Assembly (NCBI RefSeq): GCF_002943425.1
Contig: NZ_PTRA01000001.1
Span: 930,001-994,000, forward strand
Direction of reading: 5' to 3'
From: Siphonobacter curvatus
Lineage (GTDB): Bacteria; Bacteroidota; Bacteroidia; Cytophagales; Spirosomataceae
Length of the DNA: 64,000 nucleotides
Positions 17,903 to 27,800 of this stretch are shown piece after piece. Every line of letters starts with the position of its first letter. The first letter of the stretch is position 1. Under the pieces are notes generated by a model, which did no database searches, was not told where the DNA came from, and saw only the letters and a program-made list of their open reading frames with translations. The position numbers and the translations under genes were made by a program.

Positions 17903-17987
17903 AGCGTTTGGAGTTTAGGGTTTTGAGTGGACAGATCTTATGCATTATAGCAACAGAATTAACGCAAAACCCTAGACCCAAAACGCT
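17903..17987 (+). repeat. Large imperfect inverted repeat between susC-like and susD-like genes
   Basis: AGCGTTTGGAGTTTAGGGTTTTG pairs with CAAAACCCTAGACCCAAAACGCT (20 of 23 positions) across a 39-nt loop. It fills most of the intergenic gap and has no following T-run, so it is more likely an mRNA stem that sets the SusC/SusD ratio than a terminator. That role is inferred. Confidence 0.7.
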
Positions 17988-18006
17988 GATCTCAACTCAT
18001 ACTCCC

Positions 18007-19440
18007 ATGAAACGTATTTCCCAATTATTGCTTCCGCTGACGCTGGCTTTGGGGCTTTCGGCTTGCCAGAGTGAGCTGGAAGACATTAACAAGAACCCCA
18101 ACGAGGCTACGCAGGGTCAACCCGATTATGTATTGACGAATGCTCTGAAATCCAGTGCCGATCTGGTGATGGGTTCGGATGCGTCGATGGAAACGACCGT
18201 ACTATTTGTGCAGTACTGGGCGAAAATTCAGTATACCGACGTCGATAAATACACGACGAGTCCGACCAACGTACAGAATGTCTGGACGAACACCTATACG
18301 CAGGGGCTGAACGATTACGCAGAAGTAATTCGGCTCGGCGAACAGGCTAAAAATCCGAATTATCAGGCTGTAGGACTGATCATGCGTTCCTGGTCTTTTC
18401 AGGTACTGACGGATTTGTACGGAGACATTCCTTACTCGCAGGCTTTGAATATCGACCAGTACTTAACGCCGAAGTACGACGCTCAAAAAGACGTATATAC
18501 GGGTTTGCTGAATGATTTACAGAAAGCAGTCACGCTGATTGATGATACGGGAGTCAGCCCGATTTCGGGTGATGTAGTCTACAAAGGCAACATGAAACTC
18601 TGGCGGAAATTCGCTCAGTCGCTTCGGTTGCGGATTGCCCTGCGGATTGCGGATCGCGATGCAGCTACGGCGAAAACAGTTATTTCCAGCTTAAGCAAAA
18701 CGGATCTGATCGCCAGCAATGATGAAACGGCTCAGTTTACCTACCTCACGTCACCCAACCAGAACCCCGTCAACCGGGATCGCGAAACTCGTGATGATTA
18801 CCGCGTGAGCAAAACCATCGTAGATAAGCTCGTCCAATTGAATGATCCCCGACTGAGCGTTTACGTCAACAAAACGGCGGATTATACCCCGCAGGGATAC
18901 ATTGGGGTTACCAACGGCTTACCGGCGGATTCAGCGGCTCGTCTGGGCTTTACGAAAACATCGAAACTGGGCGATTACTTCACGGCGGCTTCGGCTCCGG
19001 CGGTATTCGTGAACTACGCCGAAGTACTGTTCAACCTGGCCGAAGCGGCTCAGCGGGGCTTGACGTCGGATGACGCCGCTACGCTCTACAAACAGGCCGT
19101 CACCGCTTCCCTGCAACAGTATCGGGTAACTGCCGACGAGATTAGCAACTACCTGGCTCAGCCTTCGGTAGCCTATGACGCAGCCAACTACAAAAAATCG
19201 ATTGGGGAACAGAAATGGCTGGCCTTATTCGGCGAAAGTCAGGAATCCTTTGCCGAATGGCGGCGACTGGATTATCCGCAGTTGAAGCCCGCATATGCCG
19301 GAGTACTGAACGGCCGGATGCCCGTACGTCTGACGTATCCCACGGGTGAACAGGCTCTCAACAACGCCAACTACAAAGCAGCCGTCGCCAATCAGGGAGC
19401 TGATTTACTGACGACGAAGTTGTGGTTTGATGTAAATTAA
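18007..19440 (+). CDS. SusD/RagB-family surface lipoprotein (SusD-like_2 type)
   Basis: A 477-residue nutrient-binding lipoprotein. The chosen ATG gives MKRISQLLLPLTLALGLSAC with lipobox LSAC; the frame is open 33 codons further upstream, but that part reads through the intergenic stem. The mature start QSELEDINKNPNEATQGQPD is typical of the SusD-like_2 subgroup, as are the TPR-like helices and FAEWRRLDYPQLKPA near the C-terminus. It acts as the lid of the SusC barrel, capturing substrate at the surface. It is co-transcribed with the SusC-like gene and followed by a terminator. Confidence 0.93.
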   Translation: MKRISQLLLPLTLALGLSACQSELEDINKNPNEATQGQPDYVLTNALKSSADLVMGSDASMETTVLFVQYWAKIQYTDVDKYTTSPTNVQNVWTNTYTQGLNDYAEVIRLGEQAKNPNYQAVGLIMRSWSFQVLTDLYGDIPYSQALNIDQYLTPKYDAQKDVYTGLLNDLQKAVTLIDDTGVSPISGDVVYKGNMKLWRKFAQSLRLRIALRIADRDAATAKTVISSLSKTDLIASNDETAQFTYLTSPNQNPVNRDRETRDDYRVSKTIVDKLVQLNDPRLSVYVNKTADYTPQGYIGVTNGLPADSAARLGFTKTSKLGDYFTAASAPAVFVNYAEVLFNLAEAAQRGLTSDDAATLYKQAVTASLQQYRVTADEISNYLAQPSVAYDAANYKKSIGEQKWLALFGESQESFAEWRRLDYPQLKPAYAGVLNGRMPVRLTYPTGEQALNNANYKAAVANQGADLLTTKLWFDVN

Positions 19441-19511
19441 AAGGAAGAGATTTTTAATAAATCGGTTCGTGTTCATTTACCGTGTGAACTGACCCAAATA
19501 ATCTATTTTTA

Positions 19512-19549
19512 AGCCCCGTTCTTACACTATCCGTAGGAACGGGGTTTTT
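19512..19549 (+). terminator. Terminator of the SusC/SusD operon
   Basis: CCCCGTTC pairs with GAACGGGG across a 15-nt loop and is followed by TTTTTC. Confidence 0.8.
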
Positions 19550-19589
19550 CGTAATTAGTGCATATGTTCAATCAACCGTAGTTAAAGTC

Positions 19590-20228
19590 ATGGAATCGTT
19601 GGCTGATCATCCCATTATTCAGATGATTCTTTCACTCGTGATCGGCGTGATTATTGGGCTGGAACGAGAGTATCAGGGCAAGCCCGCCGGAGTACGTACG
19701 TTTACGCTCATTTGCCTGGGATCAACGATTTTTACCATTTTATCGCATCGTTTGGGTCATCCTAATTCCATGGATCGCGTGGCGTCCAACATCGTAACCG
19801 GGATTGGCTTTTTGGGAGCGGGGGTCATCTTTAAAGAACAGGATCGCGTAGCGGGCTTAACTACGGCAGCCGCCATCTGGGCCACGTCTTCACTGGGTAT
19901 GGCAATCGGGCAGGGCGATGCAGTACTCGCCTTCGTGGGAGCTTTTCTGCTACTGGCCGTACTCTTTATGTTTCAGTACGTAGAACGCTGGATCTCCGTC
20001 CATTTTCATACGCGGCATTACCGACTCGTGTACGAAGATTCTTCCCGGGCTTACGCGAAATTGCCGGTGCTGTTCAGTCAATTTAATCTCAGGGCCAGCC
20101 GAAAGAAGCAGACCATCCATCAAAACAGCTTGCTTAGTCACTGGACCGTACACGGATCGCTCAAAAACCACGAACAACTAGTCCAGGAACTGATGAAAAA
20201 TCCGGAACTGAAAGAACTTGATTTTTAG
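19590..20228 (+). CDS. MgtC/SapB family inner-membrane protein
   Basis: A 212-residue protein. The N-terminal 135 residues form the MgtC membrane domain with the conserved GLEREYQGKPAGVRTFTLICLG and GIGFLGAGVIFKE segments (the first exceeds 20 residues only if read on to LGS). About 75 soluble residues follow, shorter than the ACT-like domain of classical MgtC. Family members influence magnesium homeostasis, acid tolerance or F-type ATPase activity; which applies here cannot be told. The gene stands alone, with no magnesium-responsive leader visible upstream. Confidence 0.9.
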   Translation: MESLADHPIIQMILSLVIGVIIGLEREYQGKPAGVRTFTLICLGSTIFTILSHRLGHPNSMDRVASNIVTGIGFLGAGVIFKEQDRVAGLTTAAAIWATSSLGMAIGQGDAVLAFVGAFLLLAVLFMFQYVERWISVHFHTRHYRLVYEDSSRAYAKLPVLFSQFNLRASRKKQTIHQNSLLSHWTVHGSLKNHEQLVQELMKNPELKELDF

Positions 20229-20301
20229 GCTATTTTAACGTCTGGGATTTGGGCAAATACGCAAGTTTTCGTTCGTTTGAATGCTTGAAAACGTTACAGC
20301 C

Positions 20302-21030
20302 ATGAAACCTCTTGTACTCCTTCTTACACTACTTTTAAGTCCATCGCTCAAAGCCCTGGCTGACGTAGAATTTTTCCTTGAAACAGCCGTAGGAACCTCC
20401 CTGACGGTGGTTGTTAACGACCAGTCCATGACGAATGCCACGGGGCGTTTCCGATTTTTTGATTTGAATCCGGGACGGGCTCAGGTGCTGGTCTACCGGG
20501 GCCGGATGCTGTTGACTCGGCAATGGGTGATCCTGTCACCCGAAACGCGTACGATGGCGATGTTACACCCCCAGTATGGCTTCCGCATTCGCGGTACGCA
20601 ACCGGTAAGGGGTAATCTGTTCGACGAATTACCGGGAAGAGATCAAGCGATTCCTTCGTGGGACGATCAACGGGATGATGCACAGCCTTTCCCAGGGGAA
20701 GAGTCAAATATCCCGCCCCGTGATTCGTACGGTTCGAACCATGACGTCATGAGTGCGGGAGAGATGGATGAATACCTCAAGGCTCTGGAGCGTACGTCAT
20801 TGCTCAAAAGAATGGATTTCATTCGGCAGACCTTGCCCAGACAACGCTTCAAAACGACTCAGTTGGTGGAGATCATGCAGAAATTTGCGTTTACCAAAGA
20901 GAAAATGGAGATTGCCAAGCTGGGCTGGGAGTCTGTAGCCGACCGATACAATTTTGACCTCATTTACGAGCAGTTTTCCTTTCTCTCCGAAAAGAATGAA
21001 TTGCGGGCGTACTGCGACAGTCACCGCTAA
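20302..21030 (+). CDS. Secreted DUF4476 domain protein
   Basis: A 242-residue exported protein with signal peptide MKPLVLLLTLLLSPSLKALA. Residues 22-95 form a beta-rich domain (SLTVVVNDQSMTNATGRFRF, LNPGRAQVLVYRGR), a variable acidic linker follows, and a C-terminal DUF4476 domain of about 90 residues ends the protein (FIRQTLPRQRFKTTQLVEIM, then YNFDLIYEQFSFLSEKNEL). DUF4476 has no known function and is frequent in Bacteroidota periplasmic proteins. An ATG 7 codons upstream is possible, but the chosen one starts the signal peptide. Confidence 0.85.
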   Translation: MKPLVLLLTLLLSPSLKALADVEFFLETAVGTSLTVVVNDQSMTNATGRFRFFDLNPGRAQVLVYRGRMLLTRQWVILSPETRTMAMLHPQYGFRIRGTQPVRGNLFDELPGRDQAIPSWDDQRDDAQPFPGEESNIPPRDSYGSNHDVMSAGEMDEYLKALERTSLLKRMDFIRQTLPRQRFKTTQLVEIMQKFAFTKEKMEIAKLGWESVADRYNFDLIYEQFSFLSEKNELRAYCDSHR

Positions 21031-21127
21031 CAGTGATTCCCCGCAACTAAGCCGCCGCTAACTTGGAAGGCCCGCCTAGAATGACGTTTTTTGTAAAACG
21101 TTATTCACCCCCTAACAATTACTGTCC

Positions 21128-21958
21128 TTGTATATTCTTCGTATTGATTGTCCTGACGAGAAAGGACTCGTTCATAAAGTTTCCGGTGTACTGTATCACC
21201 ACGAGCTGAATTTGATTCGTAATGATGAATTTGTGGACCGTACTCATGGGCATTTTTACATGCGTACGGAATTCTCGGGAGAGTGTCAGGAGGAAAAAAT
21301 ACTAAATGCCTTACACGGAATTTTGCCCGATGCCGTCACGATTTCGCTGACGACCCAGCGGCCAAAAAACGTCGTTGTACTGGCCACTAAAGAACATCAC
21401 TGTCTGAGCGATCTGCTGATCCGAAATGCGTACCGCGATCTGAATCTTAACATTCTGGCCGTCGTCGCCAATCACGACGTACTGCGACCGCTGGTAGAGA
21501 AATTCAATCTGCCCTTCCATCTGGTTTCGCATGAGGGGATGGAGCGGGAAGCCCACGAAGCGGCGATATTGGCGGCAGTCGAATCATACGACGCCGATTA
21601 TCTGGTACTGGCTAAGTACATGCGGATTCTTTCGGCGGAGTTTCAGCAACGGTATTCAAACCGGATCATCAATATTCATCACTCCTTTTTACCCGCTTTC
21701 GTGGGAGCTAATCCGTACCGGCAGGCCTTCGAACGCGGGGTGAAAATCATTGGTGCAACGGCCCACTTTGTGAACGAACACCTTGACGAAGGTCCCATCA
21801 TTACGCAGGAAGTTATTCCGGTAAACCACACCAAAACCTGGCAGGAGCTGGCGGCGGCGGGTCGCGATGTCGAAAAGATTGCCCTGGCCAAAGCCCTGAA
21901 GCTGGTGCTGGAAGACCGGGTATTTGTGAAAAATAATAAGACCGTTGTATTTGAGTAA
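21128..21958 (+). CDS. purU: Formyltetrahydrofolate deformylase
   Basis: A 276-residue enzyme that hydrolyses 10-formyl-THF to THF and formate, balancing the one-carbon pool. An N-terminal ACT domain ([19 protein letters not shown]) precedes a formyltransferase fold with [21 protein letters not shown] (catalytic His) and [17 protein letters not shown]. The start is a TTG: the only in-frame ATG would fall inside the ACT domain, and an in-frame TAA lies 15 nt upstream. The homologous N-terminus begins at this point. Threonine aldolase follows 14 nt after the stop codon, and the pair links glycine supply to folate one-carbon flux. Confidence 0.93.
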   Translation: MYILRIDCPDEKGLVHKVSGVLYHHELNLIRNDEFVDRTHGHFYMRTEFSGECQEEKILNALHGILPDAVTISLTTQRPKNVVVLATKEHHCLSDLLIRNAYRDLNLNILAVVANHDVLRPLVEKFNLPFHLVSHEGMEREAHEAAILAAVESYDADYLVLAKYMRILSAEFQQRYSNRIINIHHSFLPAFVGANPYRQAFERGVKIIGATAHFVNEHLDEGPIITQEVIPVNHTKTWQELAAAGRDVEKIALAKALKLVLEDRVFVKNNKTVVFE

Positions 21959-21972
21959 TTCCCTTGAAAACC

Positions 21973-22983
21973 ATGATCATTGACTTACGTTCTGATACGG
22001 TAACCCGCCCGACGAAAGCCATGCTGGAGGCTATGTTTGCGGCCGAAGTAGGCGACGATGTCTTTCAGGACGACCCGACCGTCAACGCTCTCGAAGCCAA
22101 ATCGGCGGCATTGTTTGGCTATGAATCGGCCCTGTACTGTCCCTCGGGTACGATGACCAACCAGATTGCCATTAAAGTACACACCACGCCGGGCGACGAA
22201 GTGATCTGCGATGCGTTATCGCACATCTACCTCTACGAGGGCGGCGGTATGATGAGCAATTCGCTGGTATCGGCCACTTTACTGACGGGCGATTACGGTC
22301 GCATCAACGCGGAACAAGTACGCGACAGCATCAAAGCCGATGACATCCACGCCCCGATTTCGCGGCTGGTATCGCTGGAAAATACGGTGAACAAAGGGGG
22401 AGGATGCTACTATGATTTAGCCGAAATTCAGCAGATTAAAGGCGTTTGCGAAGCCCACGGATTAAGTTTGCACCTGGATGGAGCCCGCTTGTTCAATGCC
22501 CTCGTAGAAACCGGCGAACGTCCGGATCAGTACGGTCAAGTATTTGATTCGATTTCGATTTGCCTGTCGAAAGGGCTGGGAGCACCCGTAGGTTCGTTAC
22601 TGTTGGGTACGAAAGATTTCATCAAAAAAGCCCGCCGCGTACGCAAACGCTTCGGCGGGGGCTGGCGGCAGGCGGGGTATTTGGCCGCCGCCGGGATTTA
22701 TGCCCTGGATCACCACGTGGATCGCTTGAAAGAAGATCATCAGCGGGCCAAGACCATCGAAGGCATCGTACGCCGAGTTCCGGAAGTGATTGACGTCTTA
22801 CCAGTGTATACCAACATCGTGATTTTCCAATTGGCGGAAGGCTTACTGGCCACCGACTACGTTCAGAAACTGAATGAAAAAGGAATCCGTTGTGCTCCAT
22901 TTGGCAAAGACAAAGTACGGATGGTGACGCACCTGGATTTCAACGACGATCATCTGACGGAGCTGGAGAAACGGCTGGTCTAA
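21973..22983 (+). CDS. ltaE: Low-specificity L-threonine aldolase
   Basis: A 336-residue PLP enzyme that cleaves L-threonine or L-allo-threonine to glycine and acetaldehyde. The N-terminus [15 protein letters not shown] is diagnostic. [10 protein letters not shown] near residue 170 supplies the cofactor-binding Asp and Arg, and K200 in [12 protein letters not shown] is the Schiff-base lysine. The ATG is preferred over a TTG three codons earlier because it sits exactly at the conserved N-terminus. It is probably co-transcribed with purU: threonine to glycine, with purU returning THF that glycine cleavage and serine hydroxymethyltransferase use. Confidence 0.93.
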   Translation: MIIDLRSDTVTRPTKAMLEAMFAAEVGDDVFQDDPTVNALEAKSAALFGYESALYCPSGTMTNQIAIKVHTTPGDEVICDALSHIYLYEGGGMMSNSLVSATLLTGDYGRINAEQVRDSIKADDIHAPISRLVSLENTVNKGGGCYYDLAEIQQIKGVCEAHGLSLHLDGARLFNALVETGERPDQYGQVFDSISICLSKGLGAPVGSLLLGTKDFIKKARRVRKRFGGGWRQAGYLAAAGIYALDHHVDRLKEDHQRAKTIEGIVRRVPEVIDVLPVYTNIVIFQLAEGLLATDYVQKLNEKGIRCAPFGKDKVRMVTHLDFNDDHLTELEKRLV

Positions 22984-23022
22984 GTTAGTGGTTTGTTTCT
23001 GGCTTTTAGTTACTAGATAGTG

Positions 23023-23060
23023 CATCCCGGGGGTTTTCACCTTCGGGATGTTTTAGTTTT
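23023..23060 (+). terminator. Terminator of the purU-ltaE operon
   Basis: CATCCCG pairs with CGGGATG around a 14-nt loop, followed by TTTTAGTTTT. Confidence 0.7.
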
Positions 23061-23314
23061 GGTGAGCTGAAGGTTTCTAGTCCTATACTAAAACCGTTTG
23101 CACGAATGAGGCTATTCGATAAATGACACTGATTGATCGGTGTGGATTGACAGAATTTTCGACGCCGACGGGGCGGGAACGGCCCTGAAAGCATTCTTCC
23201 AGAGGGATTGAATCCGTACGTCAGGCATAGCCACCCAAGCCCGTCAGCGATTATCCCGTAAAGTGCTGGAAAACCTGCATTCATTTTTGGAGGAATAGAA
23301 GCTTTTTAAACGAC

Positions 23315-23344
23315 ACGCCCCCGGTTTACACAAAACGGGGGCGT
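23315..23344 (-). terminator. Terminator of the TspO-like gene
   Basis: An ACGCCCCCGGTTT / AAAACGGGGGCGT stem with a 4-nt loop lies 16 nt past the minus-strand stop codon; one position is imperfect. Confidence 0.7.
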
Positions 23345-23360
23345 ATACGGATACAAGGCT

Positions 23361-24164
23361 CTACTCGGCAGTACTTGTTTCAGCTAATTCCCCCGATGGT
23401 TTCACTTCCTGAAGCTGCGTTACGAAAGCTCCGACTACCGTCAAAGCCAGCGTTCCCGCACACAGGGCTACGTCGTCGCGTTCGCCGTACTGCTTGCTGG
23501 CGATGCCTACGAAAGCAGCAATGAAGGGAAGCAGATAGTAGGGATCATTCAGCTTCTTCGCCATACCGATACCCAGCGTGGCGGTCGCAGACAACGCTCC
23601 GCAGGTCACTTTACCTTTCAACGATTCCGGAATTTTGATGCCCGACTGCAAGAGCAGATTTCCGGCACTAATCACTGAAGCCGCCGTCAGCCAGCCTGCG
23701 TACAGACTGATTGATTTCTGAAAGGTGCGTTCCGGTTGCGGTACTTCCGTTTGACCAATTTTCAGAGCTTTATGCAGCATCAGAGCATTGGGTAGTAAAG
23801 CAATGGTCGTTAGAGCTGAGGCTCGCCGACTGGCTTTATCATCCCGGGAAAAGAAATAAGTAAATACGTTGTTCAAGGCATAACTACTCAGCAACCAGGG
23901 GACGGCTTTCTGATAGCGGGGATTGTCGAGCTGGTCGGGTAGAGCCTGGTGAATGGCCAGAGCGGTGGTGCCGGTATAAATGGTCGGCCACATAATGCCA
24001 AACGTTTCGTTGGAAGGCGTTAACAGGTTTTCGTCAATTTCCTTTCGCTGTTTGCTGAAGGTGCTGCGGCGTTGCGTACGGGAGCGGGTGTAGAAATACG
24101 TACCGACGATGCTGCCGACGACGGCAATGGCAGTGCCAATCCGTTGCAATGAACTAGTTTTCAT
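23361..24164 (-). CDS. TspO/MBR-like integral membrane protein
   Basis: A 267-residue multi-helix membrane protein, longer than the usual ~160-residue TspO. Three segments match the TspO plan: LTPSNETFGIMWPTIYTGTT (the F-G-x-x-W-P-x-x-Y motif of helix 1/2), AVPWLLSSYALNNVFTYFF, and YAGWLTAASVISAGNLLL. TspO proteins bind porphyrins and tryptophan-derived ligands and act in stress responses. Fewer tryptophans than usual and a C-terminal extension of about 90 residues with further hydrophobic stretches make this a divergent member. The start is chosen at the ATG of MKTSSLQRIGTAIAVVG; an ATG 24 codons earlier is less likely. Confidence 0.65.
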   Translation of the reverse strand: MKTSSLQRIGTAIAVVGSIVGTYFYTRSRTQRRSTFSKQRKEIDENLLTPSNETFGIMWPTIYTGTTALAIHQALPDQLDNPRYQKAVPWLLSSYALNNVFTYFFSRDDKASRRASALTTIALLPNALMLHKALKIGQTEVPQPERTFQKSISLYAGWLTAASVISAGNLLLQSGIKIPESLKGKVTCGALSATATLGIGMAKKLNDPYYLLPFIAAFVGIASKQYGERDDVALCAGTLALTVVGAFVTQLQEVKPSGELAETSTAE

Positions 24165-24250
24165 ACGCTGGTGATAAGGGGTTACACACAGCAGAAGGTC
24201 GCAAAAACTCAGTGCCAGATTGGTGAAGCGAGGCACCTGTATGTCGGGGT

Positions 24251-24694
24251 TCAGTAGATTTCCACTTTAAGTTTTAAACGCCGTCCATAGCGAGCATTGG
24301 AATCAACCGGAACGCAGATGACAGTCAATTCCCGACCGTAATAATCTATTCTGCCGGAGGTATAATTAACAGTTCCCTGGGGTAATAGTACGCCATTAAT
24401 TAAACCACCGATCGAAGTAGAATCGTCCCTTCCATAATTAACATTACAGTACAATTTCACCGGTTGCTTTAGCTCCCCGGTAAGACTAACGATGGTTACA
24501 TTCGGATTAAAGCCATTTTGAATCGTAATTGCGTCCGGAAAATGATCGCCTCCAAAGGTATACTCCCAGGTATGCTTATTGAACAGATCGGCCAGCCATC
24601 CCATTACTAAAAACAGAAACAGAAAAGCACTGCCTAAAACGATCGTCAGTACTTTGATTACTCGTATTCGGTGCTGTCTACGAGCGTTTTCCAT
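24251..24694 (-). CDS. Small membrane-anchored protein of unknown function
   Basis: A 147-residue protein not recognised as a known family. A basic N-terminus (MENARRQHRIRVIK) precedes one membrane helix at about 14-34 (VLTIVLGSAFLFLFLVMGWL). The rest, about 110 residues, is beta-rich with alternating hydrophobics and NYGRDDSTSIGGLINGVLLP, consistent with a periplasmic beta-sandwich. It lies between the TspO-like gene (87 nt away) and the T9SS pair, all on the same strand; the T9SS terminator upstream separates transcription. Confidence 0.65.
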   Translation of the reverse strand: MENARRQHRIRVIKVLTIVLGSAFLFLFLVMGWLADLFNKHTWEYTFGGDHFPDAITIQNGFNPNVTIVSLTGELKQPVKLYCNVNYGRDDSTSIGGLINGVLLPQGTVNYTSGRIDYYGRELTVICVPVDSNARYGRRLKLKVEIY

Positions 24695-24775
24695 GGGTTG
24701 ATAAGGGTGAATGCTACGTGGATAGCTAATGGGATAAATGGATAGGAATACATTTCCAGTAGGAACAAAATTAAG

Positions 24776-24806
24776 AACGCCTCTTCTATTTGATAGAAGA
24801 GGCGTT
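24776..24806 (-). terminator. Terminator of the T9SS protein operon
   Basis: A perfect 13-bp stem (AACGCCTCTTCTA / TAGAAGAGGCGTT) with a 5-nt loop, 4 nt past the stop codon, is followed by a T-rich stretch on the minus strand. Confidence 0.85.
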
Positions 24807-24810
24807 CCTG

Positions 24811-27800
24811 CTAATTCTTGATTATCCGGAACGTTTGCGTATTCCCCTTTTCCAGAAAACGAAGCAGGTACGTTCCTACGGGTAAATCGCTTACATCCAG
24901 ATCAACATACGTGTCACTGAAAATCGATTCCGAAAGAAGCGTTCCGGTAAGGGAATAAAGCCGTACCTGATGGGTACCAGGCCGCCCTACATTGATTCGT
25001 ATTTTTTCAGTAGCCGGATTCGGGAAGACTTCAATAGCCGATACAATTGGCAACTCAACAGACGTAACCAGTTCGACGCGTAGCTGCGAAGGTTCAATGA
25101 CCCGCCCTACACCACAGGCATTGACTACGCTGGCGAGTTTATAGACCGAGATGTTCTCCTGACGATCGAACGTCAGCGTATCAATGGGGAGCGTCAGCGA
25201 AAAATACAACGATGAAAATTCATTTTTCAACTCCACTTGCCAGTTAGGATCGCCCGTTAATTCAATGGGAACGGAAAGCTTCTGTCCGGGTAACGCATAC
25301 GCCGTTTGCGTGAGTAGCCGGGCCGTAGGTTTGATCGAAACGGTCATCGGAACGCCCGAAGCCGCACTGGACGTATTCGGATCGGTGGCTACGACCATTA
25401 CCCGGTAGCCGGAAGCTCTGGGCAAGGTTTCGGGAACGAGTGCTTTGAGTCGTTGTTGACCCCAGGGAAGGGTATTGATTGTTTTGAAATTCGTACCCGT
25501 TGAATCGGAGATTTGGATGGAAAATCGATTGTTAGCCGAAAAAGTACCCGTAGTCGCGTAGGAAACGTAAAGCGTATCTCCTGCACAAATCCGGGAGTAG
25601 TAGTTAGCATTGACTGCATCAATTACTGAAACGGTCCGTTCGCTGGGTGGATTAACCGTAACGGTTGCAGAACCGGTTCCTGCGGTTTTGCCACACGTGT
25701 TGACTAGCTCCCGAACAGTATACGTGGTCGTTTGGGTAGGCTTTACGTTGATAAACGCATACCCGTCGGCGTAGAAAGTACCAGTAGAATTATCGGATAA
25801 GGTATACGAAACAAATTCGCCGGTTTGATGCGGGGTGACAAATTGTAGGGTAGTCGATTGGCCCGGATTGATGATGGTGCTGCCCAGAAGCCGGTACTCC
25901 GGGAGCGAGAGAATTCTTAACGATTGCGAAGTACGAATGACCGGACTAGTAGAAGCTAGCTCCAGCGTATACAGCCCCGGGGTAAAATTGGCGGGAATCT
26001 TCAGTGAAAAAGGTCCGGTACCCGTCCGGGTGGAATCCATGCGAATGGCTTTCCGGGTTTTGGTATTGATCAGCGAAAGGACGAAATAATTAGAATCATC
26101 GTAATCGCCCGAGAATGAATAACCCGCCGTTAGGGTAGCTCCCCGGCATAGTTCGTTATGGCTAACAGTGGTTAGATTCAAGACGGGCTTCACCCGAACG
26201 GTAACTTCACCCGTAGCCGTTCCGTAACCACACTGGTTCGACACGGACACAATGGTATAGGTTGCTTTTTTCTGAACCGTTACCGAACGGGAATCCGAGC
26301 TGGCGATCCCGTCTGACCAGTAGATGGTACCATAAGATCCGTTTTTGAATTCTGTATATAAATAGACACTTTGCCCTCCTTCAACCATCTGATTAGACGA
26401 GGTGAGTACTACTTGCGGGGGAATGTTAGAACCGACCCAAAGGGTATCTGAATAGGTCGCCGGATTGGAAGTCATAATCCGGAACGCGAAGGATTTGACA
26501 GGATTACTGGCTGGCCATTCAAATTCAAAAAAATCGGTTTGTTTCGTTTGAACCAGATCAACAAACGTTAGAGGGGCACTATAATCATTTCGGGCACTTA
26601 CCTGAAGTGTATAGGTCGTATTTGAATTCGGTTTTCCTTTAACGACAAAGGGAAGTTTAATTTTTCCCTGCAAGCAGGGATTCTGCAAACGGGCACTTGC
26701 GGGCCAGCTTACTCGCAGGGAGTCATTCGTAATAACCGTAAGCTTGAAGGAAGTATTAGGAAGGTTAACCGTACCACAGACATTACTGATGGAGCGAATT
26801 TTATAGTAAGTAGTCTGGGTGGGACTAAAATTTGCCTGAATGCTACGTTCACTTGGGGTACTTAGGGTCCACTCCCTGGTGCCGTCCGAAATTACCATGG
26901 CCAGAGGCGGATAATTATTTTCTAAGTCAGCAGTGTAGGAAACCGTCGATCCAGCTTTAATTTCCCGGGGATAACTTTGGTAGGTTAGTCGGGCCTCTCC
27001 TGCTAAGTAGATATAAAAGATATCACTAACTTTTTCCGGAGCCGTAGAAATAATACGAACAGAGATACTTCCCTGTTGCCGGGTTTCTTCCGGAAGCGTA
27101 AGCGAGTAGGAGCCCTTTTGATTGACTACGCCTAATTCGAAATCTTTGTAATTCCAGTTCGAGTCAGAATACTGGATTTTAAACGTATTCCCCGGCTGAA
27201 ACTCCCCATATGTATCGAAATTAATTGCTAATTTCTGATCACGGCAGGCCACAGAAGCGGGTTTTTTAAGAAGAATTCCCTGGTTATTGGGATTTCTTAC
27301 CGTTACGACACAATCGTCTTTTAAATCCGTACTGTAGCAAAGATTGGAAACCTTTACGATCGAATACGTTTCTGATCGTTGTATATAAAATGATTTATAC
27401 CAGGGATTGTCATACGTAGATTGAGAACCATCTGAAAAGGTTACGATATTTCTATGACTGCCCGTTGTTGTAAAGCTAAGGCTATACGATTGAGGGATGT
27501 CCAAGGTGATACTATTATAATTTTCCCGAAAGTGGGCGGTCGGTTTGCCGTGTAGATCAATGTAGAAGAGATTTTTCGTCTGATAATCTCCAAAATCCAG
27601 GGATACGGTTACGGTTCTTACTTCTTCATTGGAGGAGTTTACATACGGACTTGCCACAAAGCTGACCCAGTTTTGAGCAATCGTTCCCTGAATCTCATGG
27701 GGGGCAGTACCCGTTGAAAGGTCTGCATTGAAACGTACTTTAACCGGGCCGTTCAGGTTTTGATTTGACTTGATACGGAAACGAAATACCTGTCCATCAC

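Larger units (their letters stand above)
22984..23360. other. Intergenic region between ltaE and the TspO-like gene
   Basis: The region carries two hairpin terminators, one for each convergent gene. Between them is about 240 nt with no convincing gene. On the plus strand, 51 sense codons interrupted by one TGA (about 23140-23298) read as protein-like sequence ending RKVLENLHSFLEE, possibly a decayed gene fragment. Confidence 0.35.

Noticed and set aside
21084-21101. ACGTTTT-TTGT-AAAACGT hairpin before purU
   Set aside because: No T-run follows and the stem is short and AT-rich; terminator or regulator cannot be supported.
23006-23284. 92-codon minus-strand frame between ltaE and the TspO-like gene
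   Set aside because: It crosses the ltaE terminator and has no recognisable domain.
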